The notes: generated from the sequence alone by a model not told the origin. A stretch of 64,000 nt of DNA from Herpetosiphon aurantiacus DSM 785 (GCA_000018565.1 CP000875.1:759199-823198), one strand, 5' to 3'. Counted from the stretch's first letter, positions 16,553-24,834 are shown. Made by a program: numbers and translations.

Positions 16553-18148
16553 TCATGCGCTATACCTCCAGAGTTGCATGGTGCGCCCATTGGCAGATTT
16601 GGTTTCAAGTACATCAATTTGGCCTGCGAGGCGTAAGACTTCCAAGACTTCGGTGATCTCTTTTTTGGACTGATGAGTCTGGCGACACAAATCGCGCACC
16701 GTCAATCCAGAAAGGGATGATCGTAGGATGGCAAGGATGGTATCGCCCAGTTTGGTTTCTTCACTCTGAATCCCATCGCTCCAAATCCGATGCAAGTCAT
16801 TGCGCCAGCGCTCGACGATGCTGATCGCCCGTTTGAGATGATCGAGCTGCATCATCACGGGTAACTCAGGGCAATCCATCGCGGCCAGAATCATGGCCAC
16901 CCGCAACACATGCCCCGGGAAACGGGCATAGCTGGCATACAAGGTATCGGGTAAGCCGTTATTGGGCAGGTCAAACCGGACGGCCTTGTCATAGCGCTTC
17001 CAGAGACTCATGACCCCGGACGCGAGGCGGATGGCACTGGGGGGATGCTCGTTATAGATCCGCACAAAGCGCTTGATATTCTCCTCGGGCACATCATCGA
17101 TCAGTTCAGCGTCAGGCTTGGGAAACAGCAAATCAAGCTGTTTCAGGCCATCGAGTAGCGCCGGGGGCATAGTGAGTTCATCAGGGAACTCAGCATAGAT
17201 TGGGTCGTGCTCAGGAATCAGAATTGCGAAGCGACTCCATAAGCCTTCATCCCATAGCTTTTCGCTGCGCAGATGTTCCTCAATGTTTTTCGGTGTGGTT
17301 GCGCCAAGGAATGAAAGACTGGCATCACGGATGGTTGTTCGGCCATGGGTGATCGTTTCGTGGGCCAAGTACTCGGGATTATCAAACAGCTTGAGTAAGA
17401 GCGAGAGCAGCTCGGCCATATACTCTTTTTTCATATCGCTGAAGAGAAATCCAGCTTCATCAAGCAGCCATGCCCGTTGAGCGGCTTGGGCGCGAGCGAG
17501 TAGCCATTGCTCCCGGTCGTAATCACTGTAGCTGTCCAGCTTGTCGGGAATGACGGTCGAAAACTGCTGGAGCAGCGATTGAGGGGTGCTTTTGTCGGGT
17601 AACAGCAAATGGCCAAGACCTGCGCGACGCAACACCCGCTCGACGACCTTCATCGCTGTCGATTTGGCATAACGCCCAGGAGGAGCCACAAACAGCGCAT
17701 AGACATTGGGGTAGTACTGGGTTTCGCCAATTTGCAAATACAGCCGCCGCGCGATCGCGGTCGCCGCCAAAAAGAGGCCTGCCGCTTCATGAAAAATCGC
17801 GGGCGTGACCGGACTGGCATAACTGGCGTAGTTGATATAGGTATCGAGCCAGTGGCCACATGCGCCGTGCTGGCGGATGGCTTTGCTCAAGTCACTCGGT
17901 AAGGGTGGCATCGTGCGCAAAGCTGTGGGTGGCGCGGGGTCAACCACCAGCGCCGCAACGCGACTATCAACCCGCATCGCGGTTTCCAGCGCGGTTTGGA
18001 CGGCAGCAGCGCCGCCCTGTTCAAAGGCATACACCAAACTTTGGATCATTGATAACCATTCGCCCCAGTCTCGGCTCAGGTCAAGGGTTTGGCCTGCGAG
18101 CAATTGCTGGATGGCGGTGCGCACTTGCGCGTATAACGGTGTCGTCAT
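16553..18148 (-). CDS. DUF3987 family helicase-like ATPase
   Basis: 531 residues, ATG at 18148 after GAGGATAG. Residues 1-110 are a helical N-domain. Walker A is APPGRYAKST (155-164), Walker B RAWLLDEAG near 235, and a sensor-like stretch SLSFLGATTP follows. The last 70 residues carry a winged helix (LSGLTVRDLCRQTHQSKKEITEVLEVLRLAGQI). DUF3987 proteins are found in phages and integrative elements next to primases and probably unwind DNA at the origin. Its stop is only four bases from the heptamer field. The helicase role is inferred from the family and location. Confidence 0.8.
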   Translation of the reverse strand: MTTPLYAQVRTAIQQLLAGQTLDLSRDWGEWLSMIQSLVYAFEQGGAAAVQTALETAMRVDSRVAALVVDPAPPTALRTMPPLPSDLSKAIRQHGACGHWLDTYINYASYASPVTPAIFHEAAGLFLAATAIARRLYLQIGETQYYPNVYALFVAPPGRYAKSTAMKVVERVLRRAGLGHLLLPDKSTPQSLLQQFSTVIPDKLDSYSDYDREQWLLARAQAAQRAWLLDEAGFLFSDMKKEYMAELLSLLLKLFDNPEYLAHETITHGRTTIRDASLSFLGATTPKNIEEHLRSEKLWDEGLWSRFAILIPEHDPIYAEFPDELTMPPALLDGLKQLDLLFPKPDAELIDDVPEENIKRFVRIYNEHPPSAIRLASGVMSLWKRYDKAVRFDLPNNGLPDTLYASYARFPGHVLRVAMILAAMDCPELPVMMQLDHLKRAISIVERWRNDLHRIWSDGIQSEETKLGDTILAILRSSLSGLTVRDLCRQTHQSKKEITEVLEVLRLAGQIDVLETKSANGRTMQLWRYSA

Positions 18149-18227
18149 TGATCTATCCTCGGTGCTGCGGGAGGATGCTCACCACAGCACACTACTATCT
18201 CTATTGATGGGCAGGGAATGAGGATGC

Positions 18228-18257
18228 TGCCCCAATCGCACAATGGCCATTGGGGCA
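18228..18257. other. Intergenic hairpin
   Basis: TGCCCCAAT (18228-18236) and ATTGGGGCA (18249-18257) are perfect 9-bp arms. No T-run follows on either strand, so this is not a clear terminator. It lies between the helicase-like gene and the small helical protein gene. Confidence 0.5.
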
Positions 18258-18265
18258 ACTGGGTT

Positions 18266-18568
18266 TTACGACTCGGGCGTTTTCTCTTCGCCGTGGGCTG
18301 CATCAATCAAGAGGCGCTGAATTCGTTCCTGATTGGCCTCGATCTCTGCGAGCAGCAGGGCGATCTTGGTCAGGATGAGTTCGACGGCTTCGGGATTGTT
18401 CAAGTGATAGCGCTGATGCACCACTTGGTTGAGCAACTCTTTGGCTCGGATAGCTTGCTTCGACGATTGCGCGGCGTTCGCCAGCGCTTCGAGTCGATGT
18501 TCGTTCACCACGTTCGGCCAACGCAGTCGTCGCCGTGGCATCCACATCCCTTTCTTGGTGGTCGCCAT
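18266..18568 (-). CDS. Small helical protein of the element
   Basis: 100 residues. The first 20 are basic (MPRRRLRW) and the rest is amphipathic helix: NEHRLEALANAAQSSKQAIRAKELL and VELILTKIALLLAEIEANQERIQRLL. Codon use is consistent throughout. It starts inside the longer membrane-protein frame and both frames stay open together for about 266 bases, so one of them probably has an artificial tail, or the two are translated from overlapping frames. No strong ribosome site precedes its ATG. It could be a coiled-coil accessory protein. Function unknown. Confidence 0.5.
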   Translation of the reverse strand: MATTKKGMWMPRRRLRWPNVVNEHRLEALANAAQSSKQAIRAKELLNQVVHQRYHLNNPEAVELILTKIALLLAEIEANQERIQRLLIDAAHGEEKTPES

Positions 18569-18869
18569 TCACGAGGTCAAAGACAACCGCACGGGTTTGT
18601 TGGCGACGTTTGATCATGCGCCAGACTTGCCACGTAATAATGACCCCACCACCAATGCCAAAGCTGGCGATGATCTGGTGCTCATACTGGGGCCAGCTGG
18701 CGTTCGGCGTAAGGCGGATGGCGATCCCTGCGGCTGTCACGCACAGCAGGGTTCCGACAACCACTTCAATCCACGTCCAATCTGGCTCCAAATAGTGCTT
18801 GTAGCGTTCAAGCACCACGGCATACAGCATCGTGGCCATGGCCAAACCAATTCCAACATCGATGGGCAT
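18303..18869 (-). CDS. Membrane protein with basic tail
   Basis: 188 residues from the ATG at 18869, where AGGGGG sits 5 bases upstream; the frame to 18956 has no ribosome site and crosses a hairpin. Three hydrophobic segments (about 5-20, 34-52 and 66-83) are followed by RMIKRRQQ and a soluble part. From about residue 110 on, the sequence turns to Arg/Ser/Gly-rich low complexity, which overlaps the small helical gene and may be a shadow of it. A sequencing frameshift joining the two is possible. It lies directly downstream of the integrase. Confidence 0.5.
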   Translation of the reverse strand: MPIDVGIGLAMATMLYAVVLERYKHYLEPDWTWIEVVVGTLLCVTAAGIAIRLTPNASWPQYEHQIIASFGIGGGVIITWQVWRMIKRRQQTRAVVFDLVNGDHQERDVDATATTALAERGERTSTRSAGERRAIVEASYPSQRVAQPSGASALSLEQSRSRRTHPDQDRPAARRDRGQSGTNSAPLD

Positions 18870-18881
18870 AGATCCCCCTAT

Positions 18882-18909
18882 CAGCACGTTTTTTGTCAAA
18901 AACGTGCTG
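18882..18909. other. Hairpin between integrase and membrane gene
   Basis: CAGCACGTTTTT (18882-18893) and AAAAACGTGCTG (18898-18909) form a 12-bp stem with a 4-base loop. On the minus strand no T-run follows, but the stem itself has T and A runs. It is 13 bases upstream of the next ribosome site, so it may limit read-through from the integrase. Confidence 0.6.
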
Positions 18910-18965
18910 ACTTTCTGTACACTTTTTCCCTTGTTTCTACCGGGATAGGTGGGCATACTGGAGGC

Positions 18966-19829
18966 TTATAAGCATGACTCCACCTTCTCGAGGAGGTTCA
19001 CGCCTTGCCGATTTTGGGTCGCCTCATGGGATGAGAGTTGTGCATAGTGCAGAGACATTTGAATCGTTTCATGGCCCATCAACACCCGCAGACTTTCTGC
19101 ATCAAGGCCTTTCTTGATCAGTTCGCGGGCGAAGGTGGCACGAAAGGAGTGGATCAAACGCCGCACATCATTGCGGATCTCCGCGTCGGAAGCTACGCGA
19201 TCGAAGCTCTGGTGTACGCCGCTAATCGTCAGGGTTTTTTGCTGGCGATGGCTGACAAACAGCGCAGGGTTCGTATCCGTCCGACTGGCGATGTAGGTTC
19301 GAAGGACTTCTTGGGTCACGGATGAAATCCAGATATACCGATCCTTGCTGCCTTTGCCAAGAATCATGGCGCAGCCTTCCGAGTCAAAGCTGGTCCGGCG
19401 GAGTTGAATCAGTTCACTGACCCGAACGCCGGTATCCAGTAAGACACAGAGCATGGCTTTTTCACGAAGCTCGGCAACCAGCAGGAGGCGCTTAATTTGA
19501 TCCATCGTGTAGTGGGCAGGTAAGCGCTTTGGTAATCGGGGTTTGAGTTTATCGGTCTTAACGGGTTGAATATAGCCTTCTTCAGCAAGCCAGCGCACGA
19601 GGACCAGGGCATCGTTGAGATAACTATAGTGACTGGTAATGCTGATGTTTTGTTGGGCTAAATACGCACTGTAGGCCCGCAATAACGCACGAGTGAGCAC
19701 CTGATTCGGTTGCTCGAGCACCCAAGTACCAAACCGTCCTAACCGGATGCGGTAGGTAGTGATGGTAGCAGGGCTGCGGCGTTCGGCGATTTTGGCGGAC
19801 AAATATTCTTCGATCCATTGCGTAATCAT
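18966..19829 (-). CDS. Tyrosine recombinase/integrase of the element
   Basis: 287 residues, ATG at 19829 after GAGGTCATGATT. An N-terminal SAM-like core-binding domain (1-95) is followed by the catalytic domain with Arg136 (GVRVSEL), Lys159 (LGKGSKDR), His227 and Arg230 (HSFR), His253 (MGHET) and the nucleophile Tyr262 (LHYAQL). All catalytic residues are present. It is XerC/D-like in size. It lies close to the right end of the element, about 930 bases from the tRNA-Asn fragment, which fits site-specific integration into tRNA-Asn. The intervening DNA holds repeats that may be arm-type or accessory binding sites. Confidence 0.9.
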   Translation of the reverse strand: MITQWIEEYLSAKIAERRSPATITTYRIRLGRFGTWVLEQPNQVLTRALLRAYSAYLAQQNISITSHYSYLNDALVLVRWLAEEGYIQPVKTDKLKPRLPKRLPAHYTMDQIKRLLLVAELREKAMLCVLLDTGVRVSELIQLRRTSFDSEGCAMILGKGSKDRYIWISSVTQEVLRTYIASRTDTNPALFVSHRQQKTLTISGVHQSFDRVASDAEIRNDVRRLIHSFRATFARELIKKGLDAESLRVLMGHETIQMSLHYAQLSSHEATQNRQGVNLLEKVESCL

Positions 19830-19854
19830 TAATCATGACCTCGATCTATCGCGG

Positions 19855-19961
19855 TATCCCAATGGGATAGCGTGTGCGTTCGCAGATACTCGACTCGAGG
19901 CCGCGCGGAGCGGAAAGAGTATGTGATGGGATACCCCCGCAGGTGGTGCTAAAGGGGTATC
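19855..19961. promoter_or_regulatory. GGGATA/TATCCC sites upstream of integrase
   Basis: TATCCC-AAT-GGGATA (19855-19869) lies 25 bases upstream of the integrase ATG. A second inverted pair GATACCCC (19930-19937) and GGGGTATC (19954-19961) follows. The shared GGGATA core suggests one protein binding several sites, such as a repressor, an excisionase or the integrase itself. Confidence 0.45.
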
Positions 19962-20012
19962 TCATGACAGGTCTTCAGACACACCGCGTTAAGGGGTGCT
20001 TGCACAACCAGC

Positions 20013-20032
20013 AATGGCGGTCGCCATTTTTT
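20013..20032 (+). terminator. Short terminator hairpin
   Basis: AATGGC-GGTC-GCCATT followed by TTTT. A compact 6-bp stem on the plus strand in a region with no called gene. It could end a small RNA or a transcript from the att side. Confidence 0.4.
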
Positions 20033-20225
20033 GGGTATAGCAAAGCAACCTACACGTTTGGTATTGGCAAAGGGCTGTGGCGAGGGTTACCGTTCCAAAT
20101 TGGCGGCAACACAAAGCCAACCGTCATTCACCAATAGGTGTGAGGAAGACAGGAAACACACTGAGTCAAGGTCATGGGTATATCAAACTCAACCATCGTA
20201 ACCTTGCATTGTGTCGATGGCGAGC

Positions 20226-20257
20226 GATGGCCGTCAATCTCCGAACGGCCATCTTTT
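20226..20257 (+). terminator. Terminator hairpin
   Basis: GATGGCCGT (20226-20234) and ACGGCCATC (20245-20253) with a 10-base loop, followed by TTTT. Plus-strand direction. It is the second terminator-like hairpin in the otherwise gene-free stretch 19830-20760. Confidence 0.55.
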
Positions 20258-20401
20258 ATGAATTGGTTAAAGCCGGAGCGCATTGAATTATGAAGGCCGC
20301 AAGCGGCGTTCGTAAATAAAGAAGTCGGTGAGCAGGACTCCCAGACGACCTATGGTAAAGCTCCATGGATTCAATGATCCTGAATGCCCATGAAGCGTGG
20401 T

Positions 20402-20470
20402 GATAAGCAGCGTGTCATAGCATCTGTCCTGCTTATCCAGCAGGTGGCGTGTCGTAGCATCAACCACCTG
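20402..20470. repeat. Twin stem-loops with the same loop sequence
   Basis: Stem 1: GATAAGCAG (20402-20410) with CTGCTTATC (20429-20437). Stem 2: CAGGTGG (20441-20447) with CCACCTG (20464-20470). The stems differ completely, but both loops start CGTGTCATAGCATC or CGTGTCGTAGCATC. Conserved loops on changed stems suggest selection on structure, as in an RNA or a single-strand DNA site. Confidence 0.6.
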
Positions 20471-20514
20471 TTATTGGGTTTCTAGCAACGAGCGCATGCC
20501 AGATCCAATGGGAA

Positions 20515-20551
20515 GACTATTGATTTAATAAAGCACCCGATATCAATAGTC
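20515..20551. repeat. 10-bp inverted repeat near attR
   Basis: GACTATTGAT (20515-20524) and ATCAATAGTC (20542-20551), perfect arms, 17-base spacer. About 210 bases inside the right attachment site. It may be an integrase arm site. Confidence 0.5.
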
Positions 20552-20760
20552 CTGTTGGTAAGCTCGAATGTGTCGAGTCAAGTTAGGCATCAGCGTACCA
20601 TATCCTACTCCAGCAGAACGTTAACGCTGTGTAAGAAAATGCTGGTTGGGGCGGCAGTGCATTGCAGCAATGTGGTGTTGCTGGTAAGCAAACGAATACA
20701 AAACCTCCTTCAAAGCAGCCTGTCGAAACAGGGTGCTTGCTTCGCATTTTAGGCGAACCT

Positions 20761-20803
20761 GTTAATCAATGGGTCCTAGGTTCGAGTCCTAGTCAGGGAG
20801 CCA
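20761..20803 (+). other. Right attachment site, tRNA-Asn 3' fragment
   Basis: 43 bases that match the 3' half of the tRNA-Asn at 20857-20899 plus one base. GTTAATCA and the block from GTCCTAGG to the CCA end are identical; four bases between them differ. The 5' half of a tRNA is missing, so this is the displaced end left when an element entered the 3' half of a tRNA-Asn gene. The element lies to the left and the integrase is close. The matching left site, with a complete tRNA, must be outside the window. Confidence 0.75.
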
Positions 20804-20823
20804 CTTCTTTTTACAATTGATAA

Positions 20824-20899
20824 TCCCTGATAGCTCAGTTGGTAGAGCGGTTGACTGTTAATCAGCATGTCCTAGGTTCGAGTCCTAGTCAGGGAGCCA
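20824..20899 (+). tRNA. tRNA-Asn (anticodon GTT)
   Basis: 76 bases. Acceptor stem TCCCTGA with TCAGGGA, discriminator G and encoded CCA. The D arm (GCTCAGTTGGTAGAGC), the anticodon loop CTGTTAA with GTT at 20857-20859 and a T arm with GGTTCGAGTCC are all in place. Its twin 3' fragment lies 21 bases upstream. Confidence 0.95.
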
Positions 20900-20995
20900 C
20901 AACCAACAAACGTCCATTGAGCAATCACATGGGCGTTTGTCGATTAAGTACAAAAAACTGTACTCACGATAACCCTAAAAATAACTATTGCCATA

Positions 20996-21056
20996 GCGCT
21001 GACCCAACTCTCAGACCTTCATTCGTCTGTTGAAATTGGGTCAGTGCTCCTTTTTT
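20996..21056 (+). terminator. Terminator downstream of tRNA-Asn
   Basis: CTGACCCAA (20999-21007) pairs with TTGGGTCAG (21036-21044), with a smaller inner pairing of CAGAC and GTCTG, followed by TCC and six T (21051-21056). Confidence 0.75.
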
Positions 21057-21165
21057 AGCCGAAAAATTCAACGGGTCTTTTGCAATTTTCGAAATATTGA
21101 ATACGATCATCTAGACCATTTATGCTTAATTGTAGAGTTCTTGGATTATCCCAAGAAAGGATGTT

Positions 21166-22083
21166 ATGAAGCAGGCTGTTGGTGATTCATCGATTTCTTC
21201 GCCACCCCACCATGTCGATCCATCAACAAGCCGTCAGCGCTGGCTTGGGATTGCGGCTATGCTGCTTTCGGCGATCGCCTTTGGCTGGCTGGGTGTGTTT
21301 GCGCGGTTGGCCTACGCCGATGGTGCTGAGCCGATCACGGTGTTATGTTTACGATTCAGTATTGCCGCCGTGGTCATGTTTGGTATTTTGCGCGTTCGTG
21401 GTGAACGGCTGCCACGTGGAAAGCTGCTGATCGGCTTGATCCTCCTAGGCGGGATTGGCTATGTGGCTCAATCGTTGGCCTATTTTGTTGCGCTTACCAT
21501 GGCCTCGGCGGGCTTAGTTGCTGTGTTGCTCTATCTCTATCCTGGCTTGGTTACCATAATATCGGTTGTGTTTTTTAAGGAACGACTGACCCCTCGGATA
21601 ATGCTGGCGCTGGTGTTGGCACTGGCAGGCTCAGCGTTGGCAATTGGCCCAATTGGTGGTGGCAAACCGCTCGGCATCATTTTCGCCATCAGCGGGGCGG
21701 TGATCTACGCTATTTACATTACGGCGGGTAGCCGAGTTACCGCGCAGGCCGGAGCGATTCCTTCATCGACGGTGATTATGAGTGCGGCAGCGGTGGTGTA
21801 TCTTGGAATTGTGCTTGCCCGTGGCCCGGTCTGGCCAGCAAGTATAGATGGCTGGCTAGCAATTATTGGCATTGCGCTGATTTCTACCGTGCTGGCGATT
21901 GTGATGTTTTTTATTGGACTTGAACGGATTGGCCCAACTGCTGGCTCAACGATCTCAGCATTGGAACCCTTGGTATCGGTAGGAGCAGCAGTCGTCGTCT
22001 TACATGAACCAATTAGCCTCTGGCAACTTGGCGGTGGCCTGCTGATCCTCGCGGCAGTCGTTTTGCTAGCACGCAATGCGTGA
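21166..22083 (+). CDS. EamA/DMT family transporter
   Basis: 305 residues with ten membrane segments arranged as two EamA repeats (about 28-150 and 165-303). A cytosolic N-terminus of 25 residues precedes the first segment. The motif around YLYPGLVTIISVVFFKERL at the end of the first half and SALEPLVSVGAAVVVLHEPI in the second are the usual EamA signatures. These carriers export or import amino acids, nucleotide-type compounds or sugars; the substrate cannot be told. It has its own terminator and stands alone between the tRNA and the OLD-like gene. Confidence 0.9.
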   Translation: MKQAVGDSSISSPPHHVDPSTSRQRWLGIAAMLLSAIAFGWLGVFARLAYADGAEPITVLCLRFSIAAVVMFGILRVRGERLPRGKLLIGLILLGGIGYVAQSLAYFVALTMASAGLVAVLLYLYPGLVTIISVVFFKERLTPRIMLALVLALAGSALAIGPIGGGKPLGIIFAISGAVIYAIYITAGSRVTAQAGAIPSSTVIMSAAAVVYLGIVLARGPVWPASIDGWLAIIGIALISTVLAIVMFFIGLERIGPTAGSTISALEPLVSVGAAVVVLHEPISLWQLGGGLLILAAVVLLARNA

Positions 22084-22104
22084 GCATGCCTGAACGACTT
22101 ACAA

Positions 22105-22137
22105 GCCACCTATCAGTTTTTGATGGGTGGTTTTTTG
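22105..22137 (+). terminator. Terminator of the EamA gene
   Basis: CCACCTATCA (22106-22115) with TGATGGGTGG (22121-22130), one wobble pair, followed by six T. It ends 90 bases before the OLD-like gene. Confidence 0.85.
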
Positions 22138-22224
22138 GTTAATTCAGCAATCTGCCCGATTGACAATCAACCCGCGCCTGAATATAGTTGACAGTCAGCA
22201 GCCTTCAAGCCTTAGGGTAAATGT

Positions 22225-24084
22225 ATGCAGCAAATTGAAACCTTATATCTACCAGATTCAGTCAAAAGCAGCTATCAAAATGTTGAAAACCAGCCACTTA
22301 CTCAACTCGATAGCCTCTCACGGGTCAATATTTTAGTTGGTGCAAATAATTCAGGTAAAAGCCGTTTTATGTGCTTGCTAACTGAAACAGCCAATTTTTC
22401 AATTCGAATAAGAGATGTCGATTTTATCAATCGTACTATAGAAAATGCTATTGATAAAATTATCAATATTTATACTTTCATAGGACACCCACAAATTAGC
22501 AGATATGATACTTCATTTCTTACACAATTAAAATCAAAGCTAATAACTAAAAATAATACAAATACAAATAATAACTATCAAAACATTTTTGACGTATTTA
22601 ATCATTTATCAGAATACAAATCAATATACGAGCAACTTAAAGAAATCAAAAATATTTCAAAAGAAATAGTTGAAATATTAAAATCTACTCAATTAAATCT
22701 AACAAAGAATATCTATATTCCAACCCTTCGCGGCTTACGACCGCTCAATAATGCTTATAATGATTTTTATAAACAGCAAACCCTTGAAAGCTATTTTAAA
22801 GATGCTGAACATAAACCTGAAGTTTTTACGGGCTTAGGACTTTATACAGAACTACGAAGCTATCTCCTTGGTGATAATGCAAAACGAAAGAAAATTAAAG
22901 AGTATCAAGAGTTTATTTCACGTAGCTTGTTTGAAGGCCAAGAAGTTACTCTAATTCCCAGTGAAGAACAAAAGATTGTGGTGGTTAAAATTGGCAATGA
23001 GCTTGAGCGCCCAATCCATGAGCTTGGCGATGGGATTCAATCGGCAATTATTTTGACCTTTTTGCCATTTGTGAGTCTTGAGAATTGCATTTTCTTTATC
23101 GAGGAGCCGGAGCTTTTTCTGCACCCAAGTATGCAGCGCAAAATTCTGGAGTTCTATCATTCATTAGGTCGCCATCTATTCTTTATGACTACCCATTCTA
23201 ATCATTTGCTAGATATTACAATTGATATTCCTGAGATTTCAATCTATAGCTTTCGAAAATCGATCACCAGCAGCGACGATGACCAAACACCGCAATTCGT
23301 TGTTGAGAATGTTGATAACAATCAGAGCAGCTCCTTAGAATTGTTAGGAGTACGAAATTCATCAGTCTTGTTGGTCAATGCCACAATTTGGGTTGAAGGG
23401 ATAACCGACCGTTGGTATTTGCGTGAAATGCTCCAAATGTATATGAAAACTTTGCCAAATCCAAAACCCAAGCTCGAAGAAGATATTCATTATGCTTTTG
23501 TCGAATATGGTGGTGGTAATATTACCAATTTTTCCTTTTTTGAAGAACAGGATAACGAAAAATTGATAAATATCAAAAATTTATGTGCAAAAGCTATCTT
23601 AGTTATTGATCATGATGGAGAATCTAAAAAGAATCGAAAACAACAACTAAAAGATAAATTAGGAACAGATTTAATTATCTTGCCTTGTCGTGAAATTGAA
23701 AATAGCCTACCACCGGAAGTTATTCGTTCAGTCGTAATTGAATATGAGACATCTACTCAAAAACCAAACCCCGAAATAAATTCTTTTGCATATACAGATT
23801 ACCAAAATGAATCGTTAGGGGATTTTATTGAAAATTATGTAATAAAAGGTGAGAAGCATCGTCGAGGTTCTTATAAAGCTGATTCAGGAACCATTACCGA
23901 TAAACTTGGTTTTTGCAAAAGAGCACTTAAGTATATTAATCCATTAACCGATGCAGAACTAGCAAAATTAGACACAGAGGAACGTCAATTGAGGCATTTA
24001 GAGTTATTTAAGGCTCTACCAGAATCAACTCAACAGATAATTATAAAAATCTATGACTTTATTGCAAAGCTGAATCCTAGCTAA
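22225..24084 (+). CDS. OLD-like ATPase with TOPRIM nuclease domain
   Basis: 619 residues. Walker A GANNSGKS (39-46), then a long helical insert, a signature-like HELGDGIQSAI and Walker B CIFFIEEPELFLHP near 290, followed by the switch TTHSNHLL. From about 385 a TOPRIM domain starts: IWVEGITDRWYL (Glu391) and ILVIDHDGES with the Asp pair near 468-470. This ABC-ATPase plus TOPRIM layout is that of OLD nucleases and related defence proteins such as GajA and retron effectors. Partner genes of Gabija or retrons are not visible; the next gene is a NUDIX. It is AT-rich beside the tRNA-Asn hotspot, which supports acquisition by transfer. The ribosome site is weak. Confidence 0.8.
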   Translation: MQQIETLYLPDSVKSSYQNVENQPLTQLDSLSRVNILVGANNSGKSRFMCLLTETANFSIRIRDVDFINRTIENAIDKIINIYTFIGHPQISRYDTSFLTQLKSKLITKNNTNTNNNYQNIFDVFNHLSEYKSIYEQLKEIKNISKEIVEILKSTQLNLTKNIYIPTLRGLRPLNNAYNDFYKQQTLESYFKDAEHKPEVFTGLGLYTELRSYLLGDNAKRKKIKEYQEFISRSLFEGQEVTLIPSEEQKIVVVKIGNELERPIHELGDGIQSAIILTFLPFVSLENCIFFIEEPELFLHPSMQRKILEFYHSLGRHLFFMTTHSNHLLDITIDIPEISIYSFRKSITSSDDDQTPQFVVENVDNNQSSSLELLGVRNSSVLLVNATIWVEGITDRWYLREMLQMYMKTLPNPKPKLEEDIHYAFVEYGGGNITNFSFFEEQDNEKLINIKNLCAKAILVIDHDGESKKNRKQQLKDKLGTDLIILPCREIENSLPPEVIRSVVIEYETSTQKPNPEINSFAYTDYQNESLGDFIENYVIKGEKHRRGSYKADSGTITDKLGFCKRALKYINPLTDAELAKLDTEERQLRHLELFKALPESTQQIIIKIYDFIAKLNPS

Positions 24085-24094
24085 AGGCCTAAGC

Positions 24095-24580
24095 ATGCAG
24101 CAACCGACTTGGCACATTAATACGCATCAACAAACATGGCAAGTGGTTTGGTATGCCGCCGATGCCGAGCCAACAGGCAAGGCCCATGGCTCGGCAGGCA
24201 TTTGCCTTACTCCTGAGCAACACGTTATCGTGGTGAGCCAAAATGGCCTCGATTGGGATGTGCCTGCGGGACGCAGTGAAATTGGTGAATCGTGGGACGC
24301 AACTTTGCGGCGTGAAGTTGCTGAGGAAGCTTGTGCAAGCGTTCAATCTGCCGAGTTATTGGGCTTTTGCCAAAGCCAATGCCTGACGGGAGTTGAGCAA
24401 GACTTAGTGCTGGTGCGAAGTTTTTGGCTAGCCCAAGTTCAAATCCAGCCATGGCAACCCCAATTTGAAATTCGCCAACGCCGCATGATTGCACTTGCTG
24501 AAATTTGGGACTACCTGCCACCGAGCTTTGTGCCAGTCTATCGCCATGTGTTGCAGGTAGCCCTGCTACTCAGGCGATAA
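24095..24580 (+). CDS. NUDIX hydrolase
   Basis: 161 residues, 10 bases after the OLD-like stop, so probably one operon. The Nudix box is GRSEIGE (near residues 60-66), then REVAEEACAS; the Gly before the final hydrophobic residue is Cys here, a small departure from the classic box, while the metal-binding Glu residues are all present. These enzymes hydrolyse nucleoside diphosphates linked to another group. The substrate is not shown. A link to the OLD-like nuclease (nucleotide signal or damage removal) is speculation from adjacency. Confidence 0.85.
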   Translation: MQQPTWHINTHQQTWQVVWYAADAEPTGKAHGSAGICLTPEQHVIVVSQNGLDWDVPAGRSEIGESWDATLRREVAEEACASVQSAELLGFCQSQCLTGVEQDLVLVRSFWLAQVQIQPWQPQFEIRQRRMIALAEIWDYLPPSFVPVYRHVLQVALLLRR

Positions 24581-24773
24581 TTCCAATCCACGAAGAGAGT
24601 AGGCTATGGGCTATAGGCTATAGGCTGAAACACCCCAAAATGTTCCGCTAGCCAAAAGCCTTTACCCTATAGCCATTTTTCTCTGCGCCTCTGCTTGATA
24701 GTATCACTCTCCAACTCTATGCTCTACATTTATCATGCTTTCTTTTGCCTTTTGATTTTTGACTTCCGCCTTA

Positions 24774-24817
24774 AAAAACGCCCCTCACCTAAAATATCTA
24801 GGCAAGGGGCGTTTTTG
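24774..24817. terminator. Bidirectional terminator
   Basis: AAAAACGCCCCT (24775-24786) pairs with AGGGGCGTTTTT (24805-24816), with A-rich and T-rich ends. It separates the NUDIX gene (plus) from lon (minus). The rest of the gap 24581-24834 only holds a short tandem CTATAGG-type repeat near 24606. Confidence 0.85.
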
Positions 24818-24834
24818 ATTGTGATCAGCTTAAT

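Noticed and set aside
19874-20137. 87-codon plus-strand frame near the integrase
   Set aside because: Includes a terminator hairpin and inverted repeats, no ribosome site and no family likeness.
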